Assembly (NCBI GenBank): GCA_028689775.1
Contig: JAQVCM010000003.1
Coordinates: 62,001 to 126,000 of the forward strand
DNA: 64,000 bases
From: Crocinitomicaceae bacterium
GTDB lineage: Bacteria; Bacteroidota; Bacteroidia; Flavobacteriales_D; Crocinitomicaceae
Direction: 5' to 3'
Shown here one piece after another: positions 1-8,343 of this stretch (positions are counted from its first letter, which is position 1; every line of letters starts with the position of its first letter). A program made the position numbers and the translations under genes. The notes below the pieces were generated by a model. It was not told the origin of the DNA, searched no databases, and was given only the letters and a program-made list of their open reading frames with translations.

Positions 1-483
1 GCAGATGCAACACTTGGTTTTAGTGGTGGAGCTTTCGTAATGTTTCCAATTGGGACGTTTTTTGGACTTCAACCTGAAGTGATGATTAATCAAAAAGGAT
101 ATCAAGCGACAGGAAATTTATTACTGAATTCGTACGAAATGAAAAGAACAACAACCTTTTTAGAAATTCCGTTGTTGTTTGCCATCAAACCAAGTGAATT
201 CATTACCATTCTTGCTGGACCGCAATATTCGTATTTGTTGAAACAAACGGATAAATTTACGAGCTCTACGTTCAGTTATCAACAAGAACAAGAGTTTGAA
301 CAAGATAACATCCGAAAAAACATCTTCGGACTTGTTGCAGGTATAGATATCAATATGAAACATGTTGTACTTGGTGGAAGAGTAGGTTGGGACATGCAAA
401 CAAATCGTGGCGATGGAACTGCTTCTACACCACGATACAAAAATTTGAGTGGACAATTAACGATTGGATACAAGATTTACTAA
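1..483 (+). CDS. Outer-membrane beta-barrel protein, PorT-like (5' end outside window)
   Basis: The reading frame is open from base 1 and ends at a TAA, so the N-terminus and signal peptide are missing; an internal ATG at 40 is not the real start. About 160 residues are visible. They alternate polar and hydrophobic residues in short strands with turn-rich loops, contain the strand motif FLEIPLL followed by a GPQYSYLL segment, and end in a strand finishing GYKIY. This is the layout of the PorT / outer membrane beta-barrel family found widely in Bacteroidota. Such proteins sit in the outer membrane; PorT itself belongs to the type IX secretion apparatus, but many paralogues have no known job. 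Nothing seen here identifies it as PorT proper. It converges on the histidine kinase gene across a shared hairpin. Confidence 0.7.
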   Translation, partial: ADATLGFSGGAFVMFPIGTFFGLQPEVMINQKGYQATGNLLLNSYEMKRTTTFLEIPLLFAIKPSEFITILAGPQYSYLLKQTDKFTSSTFSYQQEQEFEQDNIRKNIFGLVAGIDINMKHVVLGGRVGWDMQTNRGDGTASTPRYKNLSGQLTIGYKIY

Positions 484-531
484 ACAGAAATTAGTCCATT
501 CAAGATTCGAAATTAAATCTTGCTTTTTCAG

Positions 532-568
532 AAAAAACCGGTGTAGTTCTAGACTGCGGCGGTTTTTT
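532..568. terminator. Bidirectional Rho-independent terminator
   Basis: AAAAAACCG (532-540) pairs with CGGTTTTTT (560-568), with an A-run on one side and a T-run on the other. It lies between the convergent barrel gene and the kinase gene and can serve both. Confidence 0.7.
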
Positions 569-585
569 TTATGCCCAATTCGTAT

Positions 586-3500
586 CTATTTGATGATGTT
601 AATTGACTTTGGAAGTTCAATCGTGAAGGTGGTGCCAGCATTTGAACTTTCGCAAGTGATTTTCCCTTGGTGCATTTGGATGATTTGTTTTACCATCGCC
701 AAGCCCAAACCAGTTCCATTGGATTTGGTTGTGAAGTAAGGCACAAATAATTTGGATTGTGCTTCTTCTGAAATTCCAGATCCGTTATCTGCAATGTCAA
801 TCGTTACAATGGATTGCTGAACAGTCAAATGTATCTTTATTTCTCCTTTTTGCTCTCTTGGAATGGATTGAATGGCATTTTTAATTAAATTGTTGAAGAC
901 GCGTAAGATCAAATCTTTATCTACAAAAACAAAACAAGCCTCTTCTTCTGAGGTGAACGTGATTTCTGATTCTCCTTCTTCATCGAAAAATAAAACAATT
1001 CCTTCAATCAAAGGAACCAAATCTACGATGCTTTCATTTGCTTGCGGCATTTTAGCAAAATGAGAAAATTCATTTGCAATCGTTGCCAAAGCGTCAATTT
1101 GTTCGATGATGGATTTTGCGACCCGATTGATTTTACTTTTCGCATCCGGATCACTTGGGTCAAATGCGCGTTGAAGTTGCTGTAAGTTCAACTTCATCGG
1201 TGTCAACGGATTCTTGATTTCATGCGCAACTTGTTTTGCCATTTCTCGCCAAGCACTTTCTCGTTCACTTTGCGCAATTTGTTGGGCAGCAAAGGCCAGT
1301 TCTTCTAATTTATTGTTGTATTCCTTGACCAAAATTCCAATTTCATCATTGGCGAGGTAGGGAATTGGTTGGTTGTATTTTCCAAACTGTACTTTCGCAA
1401 AGTTTTGTTGTAAGATTCGAAGCGGTAAAGTTACCCACGAAGAAACAAATATGGCAATCGTAATGGTCAAAGCAAGCAACAAAATAAACACATTCATAAT
1501 CGCCACTAAAAATTGTTGAATCTGATTTTCAAACTCTTTTTGTTGGCCAAAATGTTGTAAATTGAGGTACGCTATTAAATTTCCTTCGTTGTTGAAAAAC
1601 GGAATGTAACCGGATAAGTAATCTAAATTTCCGATTTTCTCTTGGTGGAAGAATTCGCTTTTGCTGTAATTGCGCAATTGAAATAATGCCGTTGGATTGA
1701 GTTGTTCACTTACGAGACCAATGTTGTAAACTTTTGGTCTTGAACTTGCTAATAAATAGCCGTTTACGTCGTACAGGTTGATGTCTGTAACAAATACCGT
1801 GGAGAGATTTTGCAAGAGATATTCAATGTAATTTCCTTGATTTATAATCGAAAGTTTTTCCTCTTCACCCAACTTTTGTTTAATCTCTGTTTCAACGGAA
1901 TGAATTTTTTCTCGAATCAAATCGTTGGTATAATCTTGATATTGGTTTTTAACAAATAATCCACTACCAAGCCCAAAAGCCACTAAAGCCACTAAAACTA
2001 AACCAATTAAGACCACTTGAATGCGAATGGCGAGATTCAATGTTTTCCCAATTTTAACAGAATGGCGTAAGTTTAAATAGATGGGAATCAGCAGAAATAG
2101 TCCGTAAAAACTAAATAAATAGGAAAAAGAAGTAAAAAACTGAATGGTGGATGGAATGGGCAAAGACAAAATGATGATATCTCTTTGGGTTCTCCTTAAA
2201 AAATAATGTTGATAACCGCCATTGTTAAAATATCCAGATACAGCTGAATTATCTTTCGAAAAAGTAAAGTCGTGCGAAGGATAGGAAAATTTTCCGTTTC
2301 GACTCACTAATTTTCCATTGTAGTATTTCGCAATGGAATAATTTTCTAGAGATTCAAATACTTTAGCATTATTTGAAATTAATAAGCGTGGAAAACCAAT
2401 TTTCTCAGGAATCTTTTTTGATTTCAAAGCGCAAAAGATCAGTGCTTTCGTGCTGTCTTTTGTGAAAATTGGCTGACGGATGATGTAGGAGTATTGACTT
2501 GTAAAATCTTTGATAAAAAAGAGATTTGAATCAATTTCAGAAGTTGCACTGTGTTTGTTAATGATCGTTTCCAAGTACGCCATTCGACTAGTTGGTACGT
2601 CTTTGTAATTGATGACCGACTCTTTTTTGGTGTTAAACATAAAAAACTCGATGTCATATCGTTCCCAAAAACCGTTGAAAAATTTGCGCTCCATGGCATC
2701 TTTAAACTCTGCAACACCAAGCAGATTTCGACTTTCAGCCATGTTTTTTAAATACTCATCTTGCTGAATGTACGGAGATAAATAGGTGTATTCAATTTCA
2801 GTATTAACATCTTGATCAGAAGCCAGTTGATTGGCATATAATTCTCGTTCTTGTTTTTCTTTGGTTGCATTAAACTCTTGAAGATTCAATGAAATGTAAA
2901 TCGAAAACAAAACTAACACTGCAATGCCAGATGCAAAGGATTGTTTTTCATCATTTTGATATCCGTTAATGATAACGAGACCATTGATTAGTAAAGGCCA
3001 GAAAGAAAGGATTACTGAAGATTGATGGACATTAATTTCAATAACAAGGTAGATGATGCTCGAGAAGGCAAAAACAAGAAGCATCCAATACCATTTGATA
3101 TTGGTTTTTATCAAGCCGTAAATAATGGATCGAGTGATTTGAAAATAAGAGAAAACCAAAATTCCAATGGAAATAGTCGCTAGAAAGGAATAGAAATTTA
3201 AACTAAACAGTTTATTTATTTCCAAGGCGATGGAAGAGTTTTCTACCAGTCCTTTACTTATTTCCCAGATAAAACTAGAAAAAATCAGTACAAGAACGTA
3301 AGCAAAGAGAAGAACGTATTGCTTGAGAGATTTACCTTTTTTCTTATTCTTGACAAACTTTTGAAGTTTGTTGTTAAATAAAAAGCTGAAAAACAAGATG
3401 ATGGATACGTTTATCAGAAGTTCACCAAAATTTGGGAGCCATTCTGAACTGGCGTATAAAGTGGGTTGAAATGCAGTAATATCTCTTAAGAAATACAGAA

Positions 3501-4239
3501 AGTTTCCTTTCAAACTTGCATACCGTAAAATAACTATTCCAACGGAAAAAGTCCAAAAATAAAGATTGGAAAATCGGGTCATTCTTTGGTACAACAATAC
3601 CAATAGCAAACTAAATGTTGTTAAAAACAACACCAAGAGAACATCGCTATCTCTTGATTGAACTGTTTGGTTATCATACGGATGAATAGAGAAAAGAAAT
3701 TGATTGTCCATGTATATTGGATAATCACTTTCACGTTCCATCGAGATGTATCCTTTGAATGGAATTTTAAAAATGGGATTGAAGTCATTTTTAAGGTTCT
3801 TATTTTCGTATTGATAATCTTTCCGAATTAGGAAGGAAGCAACGAATTGAACGTGGTCTATTTCAATTGTTTTTGCGTAATACCAACCGTTTTGAAGGTG
3901 AATTATTCCGCTAGCAGGATAATGTAAATCTGCAAATCGGAGTATGGGAAGTTGGTTGGTATTCCAATATACCAAAGAATCATTGCGGTAAACGTGAAAA
4001 AAAAATGGATCGTTATGCTTAGCGCGTGTGAGTGTATTTAGATCTTCCTTTTCAAGAGTATTTTTTTTCGCGACTAAAAATGCATTTAATTCCTGCTCTG
4101 TTTTGCTGAATTTATTTTGAAATTCGGCTATTTCAGTACGGTAATCCTTATTGAAAACGCGAGAATAGTAAACGGAAAACGCTCCTGCAAAGCAAATACT
4201 CAGTATTAGTAAACCATATTTGCGTAGGAAGGATGTCAA
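586..4239 (-). CDS. NtrY-like multi-pass sensor histidine kinase
   Basis: A 1,217-residue membrane sensor kinase. Visible in order: an N-terminal transmembrane helix (about 7-25), an extracytoplasmic segment, a cluster of hydrophobic helices (about 195-425), a second large extracytoplasmic region, further helices around 715-790, a third sensor segment, a helix at about 915-940, then HAMP, HisKA and HATPase_c. The phosphoacceptor is His1006 in the motif HEIKNP; the N box reads NNLIKNAIQSIP and the G boxes DNGSGIS and GTGLGLAM. This order resembles NtrY-type kinases, but the N-terminus is far longer than in proteobacterial NtrY. No response regulator is adjacent, so it is an orphan here; NtrC-like regulators are the family's usual partners. 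Its start overlaps the stop of the uridine kinase gene by 4 bases (ATGA), so the two are cotranscribed. Confidence 0.85.
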   Translation of the reverse strand: MTSFLRKYGLLILSICFAGAFSVYYSRVFNKDYRTEIAEFQNKFSKTEQELNAFLVAKKNTLEKEDLNTLTRAKHNDPFFFHVYRNDSLVYWNTNQLPILRFADLHYPASGIIHLQNGWYYAKTIEIDHVQFVASFLIRKDYQYENKNLKNDFNPIFKIPFKGYISMERESDYPIYMDNQFLFSIHPYDNQTVQSRDSDVLLVLFLTTFSLLLVLLYQRMTRFSNLYFWTFSVGIVILRYASLKGNFLYFLRDITAFQPTLYASSEWLPNFGELLINVSIILFFSFLFNNKLQKFVKNKKKGKSLKQYVLLFAYVLVLIFSSFIWEISKGLVENSSIALEINKLFSLNFYSFLATISIGILVFSYFQITRSIIYGLIKTNIKWYWMLLVFAFSSIIYLVIEINVHQSSVILSFWPLLINGLVIINGYQNDEKQSFASGIAVLVLFSIYISLNLQEFNATKEKQERELYANQLASDQDVNTEIEYTYLSPYIQQDEYLKNMAESRNLLGVAEFKDAMERKFFNGFWERYDIEFFMFNTKKESVINYKDVPTSRMAYLETIINKHSATSEIDSNLFFIKDFTSQYSYIIRQPIFTKDSTKALIFCALKSKKIPEKIGFPRLLISNNAKVFESLENYSIAKYYNGKLVSRNGKFSYPSHDFTFSKDNSAVSGYFNNGGYQHYFLRRTQRDIIILSLPIPSTIQFFTSFSYLFSFYGLFLLIPIYLNLRHSVKIGKTLNLAIRIQVVLIGLVLVALVAFGLGSGLFVKNQYQDYTNDLIREKIHSVETEIKQKLGEEEKLSIINQGNYIEYLLQNLSTVFVTDINLYDVNGYLLASSRPKVYNIGLVSEQLNPTALFQLRNYSKSEFFHQEKIGNLDYLSGYIPFFNNEGNLIAYLNLQHFGQQKEFENQIQQFLVAIMNVFILLLALTITIAIFVSSWVTLPLRILQQNFAKVQFGKYNQPIPYLANDEIGILVKEYNNKLEELAFAAQQIAQSERESAWREMAKQVAHEIKNPLTPMKLNLQQLQRAFDPSDPDAKSKINRVAKSIIEQIDALATIANEFSHFAKMPQANESIVDLVPLIEGIVLFFDEEGESEITFTSEEEACFVFVDKDLILRVFNNLIKNAIQSIPREQKGEIKIHLTVQQSIVTIDIADNGSGISEEAQSKLFVPYFTTKSNGTGLGLAMVKQIIQMHQGKITCESSNAGTTFTIELPKSINIIK

Positions 4240-4856
4240 TTCACTTTTTGGGATTTAAATTCTTTTTCTAAAATTTGAACTAAGGTTGCAAAATCTTCGT
4301 CAGCTCGTTCATCATTTCGATAGATAAAGTCTGCGTCTTTTTTGTAAGGTAGTAAAAAGTTTTGATAACAAGGTGTTACGTGATTGTCCCATTGGTAAAG
4401 AATTCCTTCTCTCGTATATCCTCTAGATTCTTGGTCGCGATACAGTCTTCTGTCTAATTGAACAGAAAGTTCAACATCCATAAATATTGAAAAGTCAACG
4501 GTTTCACGAACTCCTGGATAATGAAATAAAAACAAACCTTCAACAATGGTTAGTTCCGAAGGGCTTATAGTAATTAAAACATTTTTATCAGGTGGTGCAT
4601 TGAAATGATATTCAATGACTTCAATTGATTTTCCGCTAGCAAGATCTTGTAAATCTTTCACTAAAATATCTTCGTTCAAAGCAGAAGGTAAATCAAAATT
4701 CACTTCTCCATTTTCATCAATGTGTTGAAAATGAATTGGCTTGTAATAATTGTCCATCGAAAAAACAGAAGGATTCATATCTTTAAAATGATTTGAAAGT
4801 CTTCTTAACAAAGTTGTTTTTCCTGACCCACTTCCTCCACAAATACCAATAATCAT
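4236..4856 (-). CDS. udk: Uridine kinase
   Basis: A 206-residue cytoplasmic P-loop kinase that phosphorylates uridine and cytidine to UMP and CMP in pyrimidine salvage. The Walker A motif GGSGSGKTT is at residues 7-15, followed by the nucleoside-site segment SMDNYYKP and a VEGLFLFHYP strand typical of the uridine kinase/phosphoribulokinase family. Length matches the family. The ATG start directly precedes the P-loop strand MIIGICGG. It is the first gene of a two-gene transcript with the large histidine kinase (4-base overlap). A TACTTTTG box about 65 bases upstream is a plausible promoter. Confidence 0.92.
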   Translation of the reverse strand: MIIGICGGSGSGKTTLLRRLSNHFKDMNPSVFSMDNYYKPIHFQHIDENGEVNFDLPSALNEDILVKDLQDLASGKSIEVIEYHFNAPPDKNVLITISPSELTIVEGLFLFHYPGVRETVDFSIFMDVELSVQLDRRLYRDQESRGYTREGILYQWDNHVTPCYQNFLLPYKKDADFIYRNDERADEDFATLVQILEKEFKSQKVN

Positions 4857-4919
4857 TTCCCTTGTTTTGAACTTAATAAAATCTTGCTATCTGATTCGGT
4901 AAAGCTACCAAACCAGATA

Positions 4920-4927
4920 CAAAAGTA
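4920..4927 (-). promoter_or_regulatory. Predicted -7 box TACTTTTG for udk-kinase operon
   Basis: On the minus strand TACTTTTG matches the Bacteroidota TAnnTTTG element. No TTG was seen at the ideal -33 distance, so confidence is moderate. Confidence 0.45.
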
Positions 4928-5003
4928 TTAAAAATGCCTCAATTTAAAAGACTTTAATCTAAATAGGACGTGAGAATAATTGAATAACTGAAGTAAAAGT
5001 GAT

Positions 5004-5456
5004 TTAAATTAATCCAAATTGCTCAAAATGATGTGTTAAGTGTTTCGAATGCAGCCTTTTCCATTGTTCAAAATTCAATGGTCCATAATACGGGTGAACG
5101 TTGGTTAAAGAAGGGTTTATAGCATACAAAGCTTCTAAATCAATCCATCTCTCCACATACTCATCAATTGCCAACTCTAGTTCATCGTGTCTCAAAGCAA
5201 CAGTTTCTGCTGCAAAGCTCACTTGAAGATTGCGTGCCATTGGTTTATCGGTATCTAAAAAAGCAAGCATTTTTTCAATTTTATCTTCAGGAATTTCCAA
5301 CGGTAAGATGTTTTCTCCTGATGCAATGCGCAAGGTGTCGCAAAGGTGTTCGATCATTCTTTGCGCATTCATAGTTCCCCACAATGGCATTTGATCTGCT
5401 TCTAATTTTTCAAATAGGGGTAAAAGTACTTCTAGGTCTGTGGATATAAATTTCAT
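5004..5456 (-). CDS. DUF1569 / DinB-like protein
   Basis: A 150-residue soluble protein with no signal peptide. The N-terminal segment GTMNAQRMIEHLCD and the C-terminal segment HPYYGPLNFEQWKRLHSKHLTHHFEQFG carry the histidines, spaced on helices, that typify the DUF1569 branch of the DinB four-helix metal-binding superfamily (the longer stretch here is described by residues, His at its start, middle and HLTHH). The biochemical role of this branch is unknown; superfamily members include thiol-dependent transferases. It stands alone between the udk operon and the lipid-kinase pair, on the same strand. In some Bacteroidota similar proteins carry a misleading dehydrogenase annotation because of fused relatives; nothing here supports dehydrogenase activity. 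Confidence 0.65.
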   Translation of the reverse strand: MKFISTDLEVLLPLFEKLEADQMPLWGTMNAQRMIEHLCDTLRIASGENILPLEIPEDKIEKMLAFLDTDKPMARNLQVSFAAETVALRHDELELAIDEYVERWIDLEALYAINPSLTNVHPYYGPLNFEQWKRLHSKHLTHHFEQFGLI

Positions 5457-5517
5457 CTTGGGGTTTTATTAATATTAGCTTGTTTTGGTAACTGTTTTCT
5501 ATGCTTACAAATGGAAA

Positions 5518-6402
5518 CTATTTGTAATTTTTGCCTACCAAGATATTTAAACTTTTTGGATTTACTTGCACATTTAATTCATTTCTGACTTCAAAAGGTT
5601 CACCGTCGTAATGTGCCATTTTGTTTGTGAGCGTAATACGTACTTTCTCTAAAGAAATAATTTCAGAATATTTGGAAGTATTGGCTGTTTTTCTGAAGAA
5701 ACGGTATGCAATTGCTGGCGCTTTCCAGATTGCAAACGGTTTTAGAATACATAATTCTATTTTGCCATCTGAAACGTGTGAATTAGGGGAAACCACAAAT
5801 CCATTTCCAAATTCAGATGAGTTGGCTAAGGTACATAAAACGACAGGCATTACCCGTTTTGAGTTTGGAAACTCAATCATGATCGAAGTCGGTTTGTAAG
5901 AATAAAACTCTCTCAAAACCAATTTGGCATAACTCCAAAAACCACGGGTATTGTATTCGTCAAATTTCTGGGCAATCAAAGCGTCAAAGCCATATCCACC
6001 AATGCCTAAAAATGGCTTGTCATTCACCAAAACGGTGTCCATTATACTTGTGTTAAGTTCATTGATACTTTTTATGGCTTCAACGATGTTCAAAGGTATT
6101 TTTAAGTGGCGAGCCAGTCCGTTTCCTGAACCTGCAGGTAAGATGGCTAGCTTGGTTTTAGAGCCAATTAATCCTGTTCCTACCTCGTGTACAGATCCAT
6201 CACCGCCAACGGCACAAACAATGTCAAATCCTTCTCTTGCGGAGTCTTCAGCAATCTTCTTAGCGTGTTTTCTATATTCTGTAATCACGATTTCATAATC
6301 AAAAATAGCATGATCTAAATGCGTTTTAATCAAATCAGGAAAAGTCGTTTTACAACCGATTCCGGAGATAGGATTAATGATGAAGCGAATTCTTTTTTTC
6401 AT
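5518..6402 (-). CDS. Diacylglycerol/sphingolipid kinase family protein (YegS/LCB5-like)
   Basis: A 294-residue protein of the DAGK catalytic family, which transfers phosphate from ATP to diacylglycerol or a sphingoid base at the inner face of the membrane. The N-terminal strand ends in INPISGIG; the nucleotide-binding GGDGS is at 66-70 and PAGSGNG at 89-95; a GIGGYGFDA segment and a C-terminal HYDGEPF close the fold. The substrate cannot be read from sequence; Bacteroidota often make sphingolipids, so a sphingoid base is possible. Its start lies 29 bases inside the end of the upstream LTA-synthase-like gene, so the two are probably translated together. In Gram-positive bacteria DAG kinase recycles the diacylglycerol released by LTA synthase; the pairing here suggests a similar coupling (inference). 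Confidence 0.85.
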   Translation of the reverse strand: MKKRIRFIINPISGIGCKTTFPDLIKTHLDHAIFDYEIVITEYRKHAKKIAEDSAREGFDIVCAVGGDGSVHEVGTGLIGSKTKLAILPAGSGNGLARHLKIPLNIVEAIKSINELNTSIMDTVLVNDKPFLGIGGYGFDALIAQKFDEYNTRGFWSYAKLVLREFYSYKPTSIMIEFPNSKRVMPVVLCTLANSSEFGNGFVVSPNSHVSDGKIELCILKPFAIWKAPAIAYRFFRKTANTSKYSEIISLEKVRITLTNKMAHYDGEPFEVRNELNVQVNPKSLNILVGKNYK

Positions 6403-8290
6403 GTGCCGAAGTTTGATTCTGAATCAAGTCACGGTTGTAACGCTGAATGATGGCTTTGAGCCTTTTTTCATACGCTTGACTCTTTTCTCTATAAAAAGAA
6501 ATGGAGTCGGGTGTGCCTCTTTCCTGAATCTTGGCATTATACAAATTTCGTGCCTTATCGTTCGAAAAAGTTAATAAATAGTTATCTCTAAAGTAATAGT
6601 AGGTGTCTTCTAAGAAGGTAATTGCTTCTTTTTCATTTCTTTGGTAGTAAGATTGACCCATTGAATAGTAGTCTGTTTTTATATTTAAGAGATCCAATAA
6701 GGTTGGTAGAATATCGGTGTGTTGGAAAAAATCGGTATCTACTTTGGGTTTGATGTATCCTTTCGGTGAAAAAAACAGAATTGGAATTTTATACATTTCT
6801 GTTCGTTGACCATATAATGGACTATCTGTTGAGGAAGTGTGGTCTGCACAAATAACAAAAATGGTGTTTTCATACCACGGTTGTTTTTTGGCTTCTTCGA
6901 AAAATTTCCGCAAGCTGTAATCACCGTAGTGAATTGCTTCGGCAATGGGTTGTTTTCCTTTTTTTAGCTTTCCACGCATGTGCGGAGGAATATAATACGG
7001 ATGATGGGAGGAAAGTGAAAATACAGTAGCAAAGAATGGTTTTTTGTATTCAGTCATTTTCTTGGCAGACCAAGGCATAAAATATTCGTCCATGATGCCC
7101 CAAGTTTTATCAAAATGGTCGTCGTTGTTGTATTCTTTTCTTCCAAAATAGCCATCAAAACCTACTTGCGCAGCAAAACCATCAAATTTCATTGAACCGT
7201 TGGTTGCTCCGTGATAAAAGCCAGAAACGTATCCTTTTTCAGCTAAAATGGTTGGCAAAGATTGCAATTTATTATTTCCATACGGAGATGAAATGTAGGG
7301 ATCGTTTAGAAAAGATGGCATGGAAGCAACGATCGCTGGAACGGCTTCAATTGATTTTTTCCCGTTCGAAATTCCATTTTTGAAATACAAACTTTTTTCA
7401 GTCAAGGAATCTAAAAACGGAGTGAAAGATTCTTCAGCTCCAGCTGCACCAACCCATTCGTTACCAAAACTTTCCATCATTAAAATGACGACGTTTGTAC
7501 CATCTGGAAGTACGTTTTGTGGCATCGTATGATGGAGTGGATTAAAATATTTCAATTCTTCGGCTTCGCTGAAATAATTTTTTTCTTCCAAACTCGCTTT
7601 TCCATAGGATTTCAACATGGTAAAAGGCGTATTCAACACCAATGCGGTATTTTCAACTCTTGTATAACGTGACGCATCTATTGAACTACTTGGTTTTAAA
7701 CTAAATCCACCGCGTCCAACAATGACTGTGATAAATAAGATCGCCAAGAAATAAAGCGTTTGTTTGAAGGCAAATGTTTTGTTTTGAATGTTTTTTGTTT
7801 CTTCAAAAAATCTCGTTTTATTATACAACCAATTGGTTAGCAAGATAAAAAGAATGAAGAAAATACTCAAAAACCAAAAATCTCGTAGGAAAGAAGTAAC
7901 TTGTTGTTTGAAATCATTTCCAGCTCCTAAAATGGTCAGTAAATCAATTGTAGATCGCTTGCTGGTGTATTTAAAGTATTCTACATCAACTAAGTTCAAG
8001 AGTAAAATGAATGAATTGAGGATGTGAAAAATGATTTTCAGGAAGAGTTGATACGTTTTTCGCGCTCTAAATTTAAATGGAATGGTTGATAATATGATGA
8101 AAGGTAAACCAAGTAAACCGATGGTTATCAAGTCAAACCATAGGCCTACAAATACATCTTTGAAAGTTGCTGTGGTGAAACTGGTTTTGTTGAAAATGTA
8201 AAAAACCAATCTACTCACTTGCATGAAGAGCAAAATGATGCTCAATCGCTGAAACAATGCTTTTAGGTGAACTGGAATTTTAAATTTCAT
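6374..8290 (-). CDS. LTA synthase family membrane sulfatase / phosphoglycerol transferase
   Basis: A 638-residue protein with four to five N-terminal membrane helices (about 12-33, 45-72, 83-103, 136-156, 178-194) and an extracytoplasmic alkaline-phosphatase-fold domain. Landmarks of the LtaS/MdoB family are present: Glu273 in MMESFG (metal ligand), Ser313 in GKKSIEA at the nucleophile position (Thr in Staphylococcus LtaS), HHPYY around 429-433 and Asp483-His484 in CADHTSS. Family members move phosphoglycerol or phosphoethanolamine head groups from phospholipid to a glycan or lipid on the outside of the inner membrane. The acceptor here is unknown; Bacteroidota have no lipoteichoic acid, so an envelope glycan or lipid is likelier. 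It heads a transcript with the lipid kinase gene. Confidence 0.85.
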   Translation of the reverse strand: MKFKIPVHLKALFQRLSIILLFMQVSRLVFYIFNKTSFTTATFKDVFVGLWFDLITIGLLGLPFIILSTIPFKFRARKTYQLFLKIIFHILNSFILLLNLVDVEYFKYTSKRSTIDLLTILGAGNDFKQQVTSFLRDFWFLSIFFILFILLTNWLYNKTRFFEETKNIQNKTFAFKQTLYFLAILFITVIVGRGGFSLKPSSSIDASRYTRVENTALVLNTPFTMLKSYGKASLEEKNYFSEAEELKYFNPLHHTMPQNVLPDGTNVVILMMESFGNEWVGAAGAEESFTPFLDSLTEKSLYFKNGISNGKKSIEAVPAIVASMPSFLNDPYISSPYGNNKLQSLPTILAEKGYVSGFYHGATNGSMKFDGFAAQVGFDGYFGRKEYNNDDHFDKTWGIMDEYFMPWSAKKMTEYKKPFFATVFSLSSHHPYYIPPHMRGKLKKGKQPIAEAIHYGDYSLRKFFEEAKKQPWYENTIFVICADHTSSTDSPLYGQRTEMYKIPILFFSPKGYIKPKVDTDFFQHTDILPTLLDLLNIKTDYYSMGQSYYQRNEKEAITFLEDTYYYFRDNYLLTFSNDKARNLYNAKIQERGTPDSISFYREKSQAYEKRLKAIIQRYNRDLIQNQTSAHEKKNSLHH

Positions 8291-8311
8291 GCTTCTCTAT
8301 CGGATATTTTA

Positions 8312-8319
8312 CAAAATTA
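8312..8319 (-). promoter_or_regulatory. Predicted -7 box TAATTTTG for the LTA-synthase-like/lipid-kinase pair
   Basis: TAATTTTG on the minus strand, 21 bases before the ATG, matches TAnnTTTG exactly. Confidence 0.55.
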
Positions 8320-8343
8320 GTAATTTGAAACTAATTGCTGCTT

